Assembly (NCBI GenBank): GCA_948144175.1
Contig: CANXME010002275.1
Coordinates: 4,649,001 to 4,713,000, forward strand
Direction of reading: 5' to 3'
Length of the DNA stretch: 64,000 nucleotides
From: Closterium sp. NIES-65
Taxonomy: Eukaryota > Streptophyta > Zygnematophyceae > Desmidiales > Closteriaceae
Made by a program: the position numbers and the translations under genes. This document shows positions 53,101 to 64,000 of the stretch, piece after piece. Below the pieces are notes generated by a model. The model had not been told where the DNA came from. It saw nothing but the letters and a program-made list of their open reading frames with translations, and ran no database searches. How positions within the stretch are numbered: the first letter of the stretch is position 1; each line of letters opens with the position of its first letter.

Positions 53101-55474
53101 TCTTGGTCTCTGGCCCTCTACTGGTCCTGCTCCTCCCTTAGAGTGTCCACAGCCTGTCCAGTCGCGGTCACAGTTACAGCCCGCCTCCCCCCTACCTGCT
53201 CCTTCTCCCTACACTGGCCCTACTGGAGGTCTTGCTGAGCGTCGTGAGCCTGCGTCTCGTCCTGCGTCGCCTGTTCGTACTGCTCGCACTAGTAGTCGTG
53301 CTCCGCGTCCGCGTCCTCCTGCGGTCCCAGGCACACACCAGATGGCACTGCGTCCTTCCACTGCTCCTCTGCGTGTCCCGTTGCCGTCTCCTCCGGAGTC
53401 TTCTCTTCCTGTTCTTGCTGACCCGGAGTTTGACTCTCTTCGTGCTGCCAATCCTACTGTCACGCGTCTCCTAGCTACTGTTATCACTGACCCTTCCTTT
53501 GAGTCCACTGCTGCGTCTGCCTTGGTTGCTGAGCTTGTCGACTTTGCTGCTCGTTGTCGCCTAGACTACACTGCTAGTCTTGTTGCTGAGTCTGAGTCTG
53601 TCTGTCCTCCGTCCGTCGGGGGTGAGTGTGCTCTTAGCACGGACGTCCTTGAGGACAGGCAGGAGGAGTTCCAGTGCTTTGCAGCTGCTTTGCCCCATCT
53701 CGTGTCCACGCAAATTGCCCCTGAGGGAGACCCGGATGCACCTGACATCCCGAGTCCTCGATCGTACGCTGAGGCGATCGAGGATCCCTACTCCTCTCAG
53801 TGGTAGTCGGCCATGGACGCAGAGATGGCTTCCTGGAAGTCCACAGGCACCTACGTCGACGAGGTTCCCCCACCTGGGGCAAACATCGTTAGTGGGATGT
53901 GGATCTTCAGGGTGAAGCGGCCGCCGGGCTCTCCGCCTGTCTTCAAGGCGCGTTACGTGGCACGAGGCTTCAGTCAGCGGCAGGGAGTTGACTACTTTCA
54001 GACCTTCTCTCCCACCCCGAAGATGACCACTCTTCGGGTGCTGCTGCACATAGCCGCTCAGCGCGACTACGAGCTTCACTCTCTTGACTTCAGCACAGCT
54101 TTCCTGCACGACAGCCTGCACGAGGAGATCTGGCTGCGCCGCCCACCTGGCTTCTGTCAGAATCCCAACCACTAGACCATTGGGATAAAAGGGCTTGTTT
54201 CAGTAGCGGGTCAGTGCGCCCATAACCCCCTAGGCAAACGCGCCTGTAACCCCCCCTAGGATCGATCGGGGATCTCACAGTGTAGCTCTACTAACAGCTT
54301 CACTGGGTCGTTTCCCCCTGGTACCCAGTGGAGCCTCCGGCGGCCAGTCTACGGTCTCTGCCAGGCGCCCCGTGAGTGGCACGACACACTGAGGACTACA
54401 CTCGCGGCTCTTGGGTTTGCTCCTTCTACTACCGACCCGTCGCTGTTTCTGCGCACCGACATCTCTTTGCCGCCGTTCTACATCCTCGTGTACGTCGACG
54501 ACTTGGTCTTTGCCACAGCTGACACTGCTGGACTCGCCCACGTGAAGTCCGAGCTGCAGAAGAGACACACGTGCACAGACCTGGGTGAACTGCGCAGCCA
54601 CCTTGGCTTGCAGATCACCCGGGACAGAGCATAGCGCACCATTACCCTGACTCAGTCACACATGGTGCAGCAGGTCCTTCAGCGATTCGGCTTCACGTAC
54701 TCCTCGCCTCAGGCCACTCCTCTGTCTACTCGCCATTCGCTCTCAGCTCTGCCTTCGGATGAGTCCGTAGAGCCGAGTGGCCCGTACACAGAGCTTGTTG
54801 GCTACCTCATGTACCTGATGACCTGCACACGACCTGACCTTGCATACCCTCTTAGCATCTTGGCAAGCTATGTTGCTCCTGGGAGACACCGACCAGAGGA
54901 CATGGCTGCAGCGAAGAGGGTGTTGCGCTACTTGTGCAGTACGTCGGGCATGGGGCTAGTGCTTGGAGGGCGACGTTCAGTGGTCCTCACAGGTCACGCA
55001 GACACTTCTTGGGTTGACGACCAGGCTACGCAGCGGTCGTCACAGGGTTACACCTTTAGCCTTGGTTCCGGCTCTGTTTCGTGGCGGTCTACCCGCTCGT
55101 CTTCTGTTCTCGGCTCCAGTTGTGAGGCTGAGATCTACGCAGGGGCCATGGCTGCACAGGAGCTACGCTCGCTCACCTACCTGCTGACTGACCTAGGGGA
55201 GCCGCCTCGTTCTCCTCCACTTTTGTACGTAGACAACAAGGCCATGCTGGCCTTGTGTTGGGAGCACAGACTGGAGCACAGAACGAAGCACATTGCTCTT
55301 CGCTACTTCCTTGCTCGTGAGCTGCAGCAGCGTGGTCAGCTGCGCCTTGCTTACGTGGCCTCTGAGGCCGACACTGCTGATATCTTTACCAAGGCACTTC
55401 CGCCTTGTGATCATCAGCGCTTCAGTACGATGCTAGGTCTTGTGCCTACTTGGCCTCACTTGCTCACTTCCTGA
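50149..55474 (+). pseudogene. Element H pol (broken, no capsid gag)
   Basis: Starts ATG at 50149 (MQLQRRPRESLTPQQLREWY), like element G. Two full motif copies and one degenerate copy precede the knuckle region, where the final Cys is Tyr. Protease LDSGAS is intact (about 50920). Frameshifts lie near 50450, 51030 and 51530, with stops at 51528-51530 and 51846-51848. Integrase retains VVDDYSRYTTVF, SDRGGEFSS and NGIAERRIG. A TAG at 52659-52661 replaces Trp in the REWF motif. RT-RNase H is 53342-55474, with TAG at 53804-53806 and 54632-54634, YVDD at 54491-54502, CEAEIYAG and YVDNKAM. RT is split by the solo LTR at 54155-54296. Confidence 0.88.
54155..54296. mobile_element. Solo LTR inserted in element H reverse transcriptase
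   Basis: A 142-bp insert beginning TGTCAGAATCCC and ending CTACTAACA (TG...CA). It is flanked by the 5-bp duplication GCTTC (54150-54154 and 54297-54301). It splits the codons for PPGF/TGTFPPG that are adjacent in relatives. Size, ends and duplication fit a solo LTR left by recombination. Its parent element is not in the window. Confidence 0.82.
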
Positions 55475-55671
55475 CCTTGCTTGTACTGTTATCTTTCTAT
55501 ACCTGCACTTGCTTGTTTACCTTTATATATATGATCTTGCATGTGAACTGGCCTTGTGGCCTTGAACTTGTGCTCGGAATGTGTGGTGACGTTGTGATCC
55601 ACCCTGAGCTTGCTTTGCTTTGCTTGACTGGTCTTGTGACCTCTTGTTCTCCCCCACTTTGCCTATAGGGG

Positions 55672-55784
55672 TGCTATAGTCTGTGTAGGCTGTAGTGGGG
55701 TAGACAATATGGGGTACAACACTTTTAGGTTTTCCTACTTTTACCCACCTGTTTGCCAGTGCATTCATTCCTCGTTCTTTCACA
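55672..55784 (+). repeat. Element H 3' LTR (truncated start)
   Basis: 113 bp beginning TGCTATAGTC directly after the polypurine tract CCTATAGGGG. The first bases present in the 5' LTR (TGTCAAACTCATA) are missing. Confidence 0.85.
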
Positions 55785-55789
55785 CGACT

Positions 55790-55840
55790 CTATAGCTAGT
55801 AATTTTTGCATGTACTAGCATGTGTTTACGAACGATGCAT
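55790..55840 (-). repeat. Chromovirus J LTR, middle segment
   Basis: About 50 bp between elements H and I, bounded by their target duplications CGACT and ATGTT. In minus sense it continues the LTR interrupted at 62934. Confidence 0.75.
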
Positions 55841-56138
55841 ATGTTTGTCAAGAATGAAAGTGTTAGTTCATTGATGTGGGTTGGGGTACATATAACAAAC
55901 CCTAACATCTGTACCCCCTAAGACAAACCTCACTACAGGCTACAACATTTGACACACCCCCATAGCCTAAGTGAGGGGTGTCAAGCAAAACCAAAAGTGT
56001 ACGAACATAAGACAAGTCACAAAGAAACAAAGCTCAGGGTGGATCATAACGTCACCACACACTCTGAGCACAAGCAACAGGGGCCACAAGGCCAGTTCGA
56101 GAGTTCACAAGTGTGTATAGCAAGAGTACAAGCAAAGC

Positions 56139-59100
56139 CTATACACGACTAGAAACTGTGTCAACAAGGCCTAACTGCACACAACACCTCTGGTGGTCAC
56201 AAGGCGGAAGCGCCTTGGTGAAGATGTCTGCAGTGTTGGCCTCGGACTCCACAAACTCGAAGCGAGCCTGTCCACGTCTCTGCAACTCTCGCAGAAGAAA
56301 GTACCTGACGTTAATGTGCTTCACTCCGCTCTCCAGTCGCGGCTCTCGACAAAGGAGAATCGACGCCTTGTTGTCAGTGAACAAGGTCGGTGCAGAGCTC
56401 GGCCGCTCACCAAGGTCGGCGAGCAAGAAGGTCAACCAACGCAGCTCCTGTGCCGCCATGGCACCAGCGTAGATCTCAGCCTTAGCTGTAGAGGTCGAGA
56501 TTGAAGAGAAGCGCGTGGACCGCCACGAAACAGCTCCAGAACCCAAGCTGAAACAGTACCCCTGAGTAGACCTATGAGTCTCAGCGTCGTCACGTAAGAA
56601 GAGTCACAGTGACCAGTAAGTACGATAGGCTGCTGCCCTCCAAGAACTAGCCCCACGCCCGATGTCGTCGCTAGGTACTTCGCCACCCTCACAACTGCCG
56701 TCCAGTGAACAGGACGGTGTCTCCCTGGCGCAACAAAGCGAGCAAGGATGCTGAGAGGGAAGGCGAGGTCCGGGCGAGTGCAAGTTATCAGGTACATGAG
56801 GCAGCCCACCAGCTCTACGTAGGGACCACTAGAATCAAACGGCTTGTCAGGAAAGGGTCCAGTAAGTCTATGGTCAACAGCAAGAGGTGTGCGCTGTACT
56901 GTGGAGTGCTGAAGCTCGAACCGCTGAAGGACCTGCTGCACCAAGTGTGACTGTGAGAGTGTAATGGTGCGACCAGCTCTGTCCCTGGTGATCTGCAGGC
57001 CAAGGTAGTGGCGCAGCTCACCAAGGTCAGTGCACGTGTGTCTCTTCTGCAGTTCGGACTTCACGTCTCCCAAGGCAACCCTGTCAGCAGTGGCGAAAAC
57101 CAGGTCGTCGACGTAGACCAGAACAAAGAACGGTGTAGAGTTACGACAAACGAACAGCGACGGGTCGGCAGAAGACGGCTGGAACCCAAGGTCAGAGAGG
57201 GTAGAACAAAGAGTGTTGTGCCACTCACGAGGAGCCTGACGAAGACCATAGACAGGTCGCCTCAGCCTCCACTGGGTCCCAGGAGGGAAAGTGTCAGTAA
57301 AGTCAGAGGGACGACGCAGCCAGACCTCCTCGTGTAAGCTACCCTGAAGGAAAGCAGTGGAGAATTCGATAGAGTGTAACTCGTAGTCTCTCTGTGCTGC
57401 TATGTGCAGTAACACCCGAAGAGTGGTCATCTTCGGGGTAGGCACGAAGGTCTGAAAGAAGTCAACTCCCTCGCGCTGACTAAAACCTCTAGCCACGTAG
57501 CGCGCCTTGAATACCGGAGGAGATCCCGGTGGCAGCTTAACCCTGTAGATCCACATGCCATCAGAGATCCCGTTCGCCCCAGGGGGGGGAACCTCGTTGA
57601 CGTAGGTGCCTGTGGATCTATAGGAGGCCATCTCTGCATCCATGGCAGCTCTCCACTGAGAGGCCCAAGGCCTTGACACTGCCTCAGCGTAAGTGCGAGG
57701 AGTCGGTATGTCAAGGGCGTCGGGGTCTCCCTCAGGGGCGAGCAGCATGGCACAGAGATGTGGGGAAGCGGCTGCCAGGAACTCTAGCTCAAACTGCTTG
57801 TCCTCTAGGGCGTCACAGCCAAGGGCAGACTCACCCCCGACGGCCAGAAGACCAATAGGAGGAGCAGCCACAAGACCGGTGGCGTAGTCAAGGCGGCGAG
57901 TGGAGGCAAACTCAGTGACTGCGGCAGTAAGGGTGGAGACAGAGGAGACAGAGGCACAAGGGTCGGAAACAAGAGAGGCGAGAACACGAGAGAGAACAGG
58001 ACGGTACGTGCGGTAGTAGTCAGTGACAGGAGTAGAGAGAGAAGCAGTGAAGGCCAGCTCACGAGGAGACGGAAGGAGAGACGGAGACGAACGAGGCGGA
58101 CTAGAACGAAAGAGGGCAGTACGAAGGTCAGTAACGAGAACAGGAGACGAGGGACGAGCACGAGGGGAGCAACGAGAGGCCCAATTCTGAGGAGGAGGGG
58201 ACAACGGAGGCTGAGAACGAGGGAAAACAGCCGAGGAGGGGTCAGGAGGAGGAAGCGGAGGACCCGAGACGGGAGGAGAGGGGGAGGAGGAAGGAGAGCA
58301 GGAGGGGAGACCGAGGGCCCGAAGACCAGAGACAGGAGGAGGAGGCGGCGGCCGCTGCTGCTGCTGCTGCGGCGGCGGCTGCTGCTGCTGCGGCGGCTTC
58401 TGCTGCTCCTCCTGCTGCTGAAGCGGCTCGAGCTGCTGCGCCTCCTGCTACTGCGGCGGCTCCAGCTGCAGCTGCTCCTGCTGCTGCTGCTGCTGCTGCT
58501 CCTCCAGCCGCTGCAACTCTCTCTCGTCTCTCTCCAACTCCAACTGCTCCTCACGGGCACGGCAAACACGAGCCTGGTGCCGGGTCGGGTAGGGGTGGGG
58601 GGGAGGAGTAGTGTCGGGGGTTGCGGCAGCCCCGGGACCGCCCTCCAAAGCACCCGGCGCACCACCCCCAAAGTCAGCACCACCAACAGCAACACGACCA
58701 GGCTCACCAGGACCCGAAGAGGGTGCACCCGCACCCCCAGACGTAGCACCCCCAAAGTCAGCAGGACCAACACCAGCTCCCGGAAGACAAGAGTCTCCTG
58801 CAACCACTGGCTCAGCTCCAACTCCAGCACCCCCAGAGCTAGCACCTGTAGGGCCCTCTCCACGAGCACCGGCTCCCGCAGGGTCTGCAGTAGGTTGCGA
58901 GGAGGACTGCAAGGAAGGTCGCTGCACCTGAGGGGCTACCGAGGGGGGAGGGGTAGCGTGGGACACACCTGACGGGGCGGGACCAAGGGGGGGAGGCTGT
59001 ACCGGGGGAGCAGGAGGGGGAGCGGAAGTCAGGAAGAGAGGGGGAGGAGGAACCGGGAGACCTTGACTGGGGTACCTGACGTAGTAGGGGGTGGACTCCT

Positions 59101-62068
59101 CGAAACGGATGTCATGGGAGTCAAAGAACCGGTGAGAGGGAGGGTGGTAAAAGGTGAAGTCAGAGGAGTCCTCAGGGAAACCAAGGAAGACAGAGGGAGC
59201 GGCGCGAGGCGAGAGCTTGTCCGCAGAAGTGTCGCGGACAAGAGCCAAGCAACCCCAGACACGAAACCTCGACACAACACCAAGGGACCCGGTCCAAAGA
59301 CTGGTCGGTGAAGCCTCTGGCCGAGAGACGCGTGGCCAGAGGTTCAGCTGGTGAGCGGCGTACCTACCCGCGTAGGGCAACAGAAAATGGGGGGCACGGG
59401 CGTGAGTCAAGGAGGTGCGGGCAATCTCTATGACCAAGCCTATGCGGCGCTCAGCAACCCCATTCTGCTGTGGGGACTCTGGAAGCGTCCAGGACTGACG
59501 AATGCCCTGCTCGCGACAGAATCCAGCAAGAATGCCGGAGCAAAACTCACCCCCATGGTCAGAGTGAAGACAGCTGACACGACGACCATGAGTGCCCTTA
59601 GTGGTAAGCAACCACCTTATCAGCGTAGAAGTCACCTCAGACTTCTTCGCCAGTGGGAACACTATGGTGTAGCGGGATTAGTCGTCAACGACCACAAAAA
59701 AGAAACGCTCGCGCTTAGGGCCAAGGCAAGGGGCGGGGTCCCAGACGTCCAAGTGGAGCGTCTCAAAAGGCTCGGTGGCCGGACGAAGGGAGGAGGAGTG
59801 AGGGGTGGCGCGCAGCCGACCCTCGACGCAGGGACCGCACGGCGGTGCAAGCGAAGGCGGCAGCGACGGCAAGACACGCGGGAGGCCTAAGACAAGACGC
59901 TGACGAGACATAGCGCGCAGATGAGGGAGGGACGGGTGCCCCGTCCGGTGGTGCCACAGAACGGTGGGGTGTGCAAGCGACCAGCAGGAGCACGACGCAG
60001 CAACTGGACCAGACACGGGAACTTGACCAGACACAGCTACCTGGGGGGACGCAGCAACCTGGTGAGACGCAGGGACCAGACTGGGGGAAGTAACCGGGGC
60101 CGGGGGCAGGAGTCGCTGCTGCTGCTGCTGCCGCTGCTGCTGCTGCTGCTGCTGCCCACCAGTGCCAGTGTGAAGTGTGTAGAGACCAGAGCCCGGCTCG
60201 GCACTAAAGGTGGCAAGAGGCGAGTAAGTGTCGCCGTCAACACAAACCGCCGTCTCACCAGAGGGCTCAATCCACACACCCACGTGCTGACTCACAAGAG
60301 GCCTCACGCCCACCAAGTTCCTCGAGAACGAGGGGACCTGGAAGCCAGTTAGAGACCCAGAGGGAACAGCAGGGCAAGGAAGAGTAGTAGTGTAGCGAGC
60401 AGTGACTGGTCCTGAGGTGGGATCAGCCAGGGCCACAGAGACTGGCGCAGGAAGTGGAGTAAGTGTCGTGTAGTTGCGGAAGAAGCAGTGCAAAGCCCCA
60501 GAGTCCAGAGTGAGAGACAGTGAAGCGTCCTCCGAAGTAGCGCCTGGACTAGTGTCTACACAAGTGCCTACACTAGCAACAGGCAACTCAGCAAGACCAG
60601 CACCTAAGCTAACAACACACGAGTAAACAGAGTCAGAAGCACTAGAATCAACAACAGCATACAAAGAATGAGGAGTTCCTAAGAGATCAAGCAACTGAGA
60701 AGCAGACATGCCCCAAAGAGTGGAGCCGTACGTCTGAACAAGAGGTAACTAGTCAGAGGCAGGGCCGCCAACGCCAAAGGCCAAGCGAACCGTGTCAGTG
60801 AGCTGAACAAAGCACTGACCAGGAGGGTGGGTGCGACCACAAGGCTGGCCTCGGCAAGCACCTGTCAGAACCTGATAGGTGCACGAAGGGTGAACAACAC
60901 CTCGCTGGGGCGGACGCTGTCCCAGCCCCAAAACCTGCTGCTGCCGCTGCTGCTGCCGCTGCTGCTGCGAGGGCTGCTGCAAGGGGAGGGGCTGCTGCTG
61001 CTACACCTGCTGCTGCTGCTGGGCCAGGTACCACGCCGCTGCTCCACCCACCACGGCCGGCAGACCAGGAGGAGGCTGACGAGTCTGGGTGTCGCCTCCA
61101 CCAGCTGCAGTAGGGGAGTCATTGGCTGCTGCACGAGACGCCTCTCCAGGCCCTGCGCTCCCGCCGCCACCGGTCGGCACGCCACCCCCACCACCTCCGC
61201 CGCCAACGCCACCACCGCCGCCGCCGCCTGCACCCTGACCGCCCCTCCTGCCACCCCTACCTCGAGACCGCGACGTAGTCGTAACAGCAGCTGCGGTCAC
61301 GTCAGTAGTGGCAGTGGCTAGCGAGGCAGTAAAAGTGGGCAACTGAGGGACAGTGCACCCGTGAAACAGTGGAGGGGGCACAACACCATCGGCAGAGGCT
61401 ACTGAGCGGAGGTTGCTCTCGACGTCCTTGAGCGCAGACTCAAGGACCTCGATAGTGAGCTCACTAGGGTGCTTCAGAAGAAGCGTGTCACGAACCGAGG
61501 CAAGGCGATCAGGGAGGATAGTGGCAATGAAGTAGATAGTAATCGCCATAGGAGGGGGAAGCAGTACAAGCTGTGCGTCAGTGCAAGCAGTGCGGTAGCT
61601 AGAATCGAGCGAGCGGAGGTGAGCAATCAAGTTAGCAGAGCGCTCAAACGAGGCGAGGTCAGGGAACAAGAACGGTAGGAAGAGGCGGCCAAGGGAGACA
61701 GTGGTGGGAGTAGCGTAGCGGGCCTTGATCGCAGTCAGGAACTCACTAGCAGTGCGAACCTGAGTGAAGTGGGCCTCCTCAGACTCAGGGAGGAGGCTGC
61801 TAACAGCGATGCAGGCCGCAGCGTCACGCGACTTCTACGCCGTCAGGTCAGCACGCTGGCGGGTAAAGCGGTCTCTGGCGGCGTCGTCAGGGGCAGAGCC
61901 TAAAGACGTAGGGTCGTCGGGCGCAGGAAGGTCACCAGTAGCGTGCGCCCAGAGGGACTCGCCTGCCTGGATCTGGATCTCTAAAAGGCGATGCGCGCGT
62001 AGGAGCCAGACCGGAAACTCGAGCGGCCTACCGTCAGCATCAAAACGAAGAACCCTAGGGGTCGCCAT
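56139..62068 (-). pseudogene. Element I gag-pol (one frame with scattered stops)
   Basis: ATG at 62066-62068 (MATPRVLRFDADGRPLEF). Gag is interrupted by TAG at about 61835 and again at 61000, with another TAG at about 60748. The Gln-rich region holds the knuckle C-x13-C-x3-4-H-x4-C (about 60830-60890). Protease LDSGAL is near 60500. Integrase is interrupted by TAA at 59678-59680 (a Tyr codon in relatives), then SDHGGEFCS and SPQQNGVAERRIG. A TAG lies at 58448-58450. RT has YVDD at 57104-57115. All segments from 62068 to about 56580 share one frame. A frameshift near 56580 then separates RNase H, which shows AKAEIYAG and FTDNKAS. Confidence 0.88.
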
Positions 62069-62109
62069 AGCAAAAGCAAAGAGGTGGGAAGTGCTGCTGC
62101 TGAAACCCT

Positions 62110-62765
62110 AATCACTGAGAGCGACTCAGTAGGGCGCTACGGGACATAGGGTAGGGCGCTACGGGACACAGAGTTGGGCACAACACTGCTGAACTAGGAG
62201 GGCGCAGCGCCACGGGCAGGGGTAGCGCGACGCCACGCAGCGGGACAGAACGGGCAGCGCGACACAAAGCGACGCGACGGGACGGAACGGACTGCGCGAC
62301 GGGGACGGGCAGCGCGACGCGACGCGGAGGGACGGGACGGACGGCAGCGCGACGCGAACGGACGGGACGGACGGATGGGACGGGACGGGATGGGACGGAC
62401 GGCGCGACGCGGACAGGCAGCGCGACGCGGACGGACGGGACGGGACTGAAGGCGCGACGCGGATGGGCAGCGCGACGCGGATGGGCAGCGTGACGCGGAC
62501 GGACTGCCAAGGACGGACGGCGCAACGCGGACGGACAGCGCAGCGGGTGCTAGGGCACGAGAGCGACGTAACGGCAGGCACAGCGGGCGCTAGGGCACGA
62601 GAGCAACGTAACGGCAGGCGCATCGGGCGCTAGGGCACAAAAGCGATGTAACGGCAGGCGTAGCGGGCGCGAGGGCACAAGAGCGACGTAACAACATGCG
62701 CAATAGGCGCTAAGGGACAGTACGAGCGTAACGGGCACTAGGGTACGGGACAGGCTCGGGCGTTA
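62110..62765 (-). repeat. Element I leader repeats
   Basis: GC-rich repeats of GACGGGACGG, GCGCGACGCGGA and, at 62530-62720, an approximately 47-bp unit containing GCTAGGGCACGAGAGCGACG. No gene is seen. Confidence 0.7.
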
Positions 62766-62933
62766 CGGACGTGAACGAGAGGAACAGAATCCCACAGGAT
62801 CCTAACCTAGGTGATTCCATGTCAAGAATGAAAGTGTTAGTTCAGTGAGGTGGGTTGGGGTACATATAACAAACCCTAACATATGTACCCCCTAAGACAA
62901 ACCTCACTACATGCTACAACATTTGACAATGTT

Positions 62934-63223
62934 GTAATAAGCCAGTTGCAATCTTTCTCAATCGAGTACAAAATGTGAGCGAATGCATGAGCGAACATTT
63001 ATACGCGAAACATGCAAACGGTAACGCAGTGCGTGCAAGCTAGCTAGTGCTACACTGGCAGTGAGGTTCGAGCTGGCCACGAAGCGTAGGCCAACACGGC
63101 CAGGCCAGCAGTGCGAGGTTTGGTGAAACAGTACACGCGAAGTCGGCAAAGCCCCGTTAGCAGTAACGAGCGAAACAACGGCTGCTGCGGTACGCGATGT
63201 TGCAGTCGAGAAAATTCCTTACA
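62934..63223 (-). repeat. Chromovirus J 3' LTR, first segment
   Basis: In minus sense it starts TGTAAGGAATTTTCTCGAC right after a G-rich tract and runs to 62934, where element I is inserted. It shares TTCGCTCATGC-containing text with the chromovirus D LTR. Confidence 0.8.
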
Positions 63224-63255
63224 CTACCCCCCCCCCCCTCAAGAAGCCCCCTCCG

Positions 63256-63579
63256 CTACGCGAGTGCGTGTATATCGCGGAAACCCCGGCTCCTCATGTA
63301 CACTTGCAGGGCAGGGTGGTTTTCGATGTTGGCCAGGGGCAACCAGCTATCCTCAGTTGGCGTGCGGTCCTTCCAGCAAACGAGGAATTCAATCCTCCTG
63401 ATTCCCGTGGGGTGTCGAATCAAATGGCTCAGAATATTTTCGGGCTTGATGATCGGCTCCGATGCAGGGCGAGTCATGGATGGCGGGCGGTGACGAGGTA
63501 GTTGGCTTGTGGTTGGGATGTAGGGTCGAAGCAGGCTGACGTGGAACGATGGGCTGATGTACCAGTCCGTCGGCAACAA
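63256..63579 (-). pseudogene. Chromovirus J: integrase C-terminus and chromodomain
   Basis: Minus-strand frame ending the Ty3/gypsy pol: YISPSFHVSLLRPYIP, then a chromodomain with SEPIIKPENILSH, EFLVCWKDRTPTEDSWLPL and HPALQVYMRSRG. It closely parallels the D chromodomain but is in the opposite orientation. Sequence upstream in sense is cut by element L at 63590. Confidence 0.88.
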
Positions 63580-63589
63580 TAAGCGTGCA

Positions 63590-64000
63590 TGTCAAACTAT
63601 ATATGTGTTAGTTCTGTGTAGGCTATAGTGAGGTAGCCGGTATGGGGTACAATCCAAAGTTAGGGTTAGTACTTGTACCCACATTTCATTCAATGCAATC
63701 ATTCCTGCTTGCTATCTTGACATGGTTTCAGAGCAGTAGGTTCGTAGGACCGTTTGTTTTTTCCGGGCCCACTTTACTTGGCTTGCGACTATGGTTACCG
63801 CGTTACCCCACTACCTTGCGTCGCGCTCTGCTGCAGCCCGCGCGTCGCGTCGCGCTCTGCTGCCCCTCACGTCACGCACTGCTGCAGCCTGCGCCAGCGC
63901 CCTGCCCTGCGCGCGCTGGCGCCCTGCCCTGCGCCAGCGCCCTGCCCTACGCCCGCGACCTGCCCTGCGCCAGCGCCCTACTAAACCCTAAATGAAATTA
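63590..64000 (+). mobile_element. Copia-type element L (5' end, runs off window)
   Basis: 5' LTR 63590-63722 (TGTCAAACTATATATG to TATCTTGACA), primer-binding site TGGTTTCAGAGCAG (63723-63736), GGGCCCACT at about 63766, then a GC-rich leader of CGCGCTCTGCTGCAGCC and GCGCCAGCGCCCTGCCCT repeats to the window end. No coding sequence is reached. The LTR resembles that of H in its first 45 bases. Confidence 0.85.

Larger units (their letters stand above)
48255..55784 (+). mobile_element. Copia element H (complete outline, decayed)
   Basis: Short-LTR copia element on the plus strand, target duplication CGACT (48250-48254 and 55785-55789). The 5' LTR is 48255-48379. The 3' LTR is 55672-55784, lacking about 12 bases at its start, probably lost between two TG dinucleotides. 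The primer-binding site TGGTATAGAGCAGG is at 48380-48393. Leader, gag-less N-terminus, protease, integrase, linker and RT-RNase H follow, with many stops and shifts. A 142-bp solo LTR sits in RT. H is inserted in the LTR of chromovirus J. Confidence 0.9.
55846..62928 (-). mobile_element. Copia element I (complete, decayed)
   Basis: Copia element on the minus strand, 7.08 kb, with 109-bp LTRs (55846-55954 and 62820-62928) differing at about four sites. Target duplication ATGTT is at 55841-55845 and 62929-62933. It has the usual gag, protease, integrase, RT and RNase H order, but its proteins are clearly more diverged from B, C, F, G and H. The bases after the 5' LTR (TGGAATCACCTAGG, minus) do not match the common primer-binding site. 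It lies in the LTR of chromovirus J. Confidence 0.92.

Noticed and set aside
8090-63000. AACCCTA words in all short LTRs as telomere-like repeats
   Set aside because: They occur once per LTR as part of a conserved LTR core and are never tandem.

Overview
The window is nuclear DNA of a green-lineage eukaryote, probably a streptophyte alga or early land plant (inference). The basis is one intron-rich host gene for a plant-type BAT1/GABP amino acid transporter, set in nested Ty1/copia and Ty3/gypsy LTR retrotransposons. The species cannot be named from sequence alone. No rRNA, tRNA, CRISPR array or bacterial-style operon was recognised.

Left third (1-33.5 kb): a plus-strand Ty3/gypsy chromovirus (D) has been split by copia insertions. 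In order these are B (minus, itself split by A, which runs off the left edge), C (complete, 8024-15371, target duplication GGAAG), E (a 1.7 kb non-autonomous element, 16781-18505, GCCCG) and F (18660-33537, ATTTT). F carries G (25579-33038, GGGGC), which has identical 133-bp LTRs and an uninterrupted pol frame of about 1750 codons. B, C, F, G, H, I and L have very short LTRs (about 110-133 bp). B, C, F, G and H belong to one clade, I is a more divergent relative, and A is a different copia lineage with a 508-bp LTR.

Middle (33.5-48.2 kb): AT-richer host sequence with a truncated element (K) between two imperfect 140-bp direct repeats, then the BAT1/GABP gene. I could join 11 exons (38202-47929) in a single continuous frame of 639 codons plus stop. 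Nearly every exon is accompanied in the adjoining intron by partial, diverged copies of its own edge that keep the splice site ('exon echoes'). The clearest case is a seven-copy, roughly 143-bp array at exon 8. The introns also hold many minisatellites, including about 37 copies of a 32-bp unit, and recurring GAGTCGACTC palindromes.

Right (48.2-64 kb): a second chromovirus (J, minus) is split in the same way. Copia H (plus, 48255-55784, CGACT, holding a 142-bp solo LTR) and copia I (minus, 55846-62928, ATGTT) lie in its LTR. Copia L (plus, from 63590) lies in its body and leaves the window. Functionally only BAT1/GABP looks like a working host gene. Among the transposons G is the one candidate for recent activity, but it has no recognisable capsid domain and may depend on Gag from relatives.
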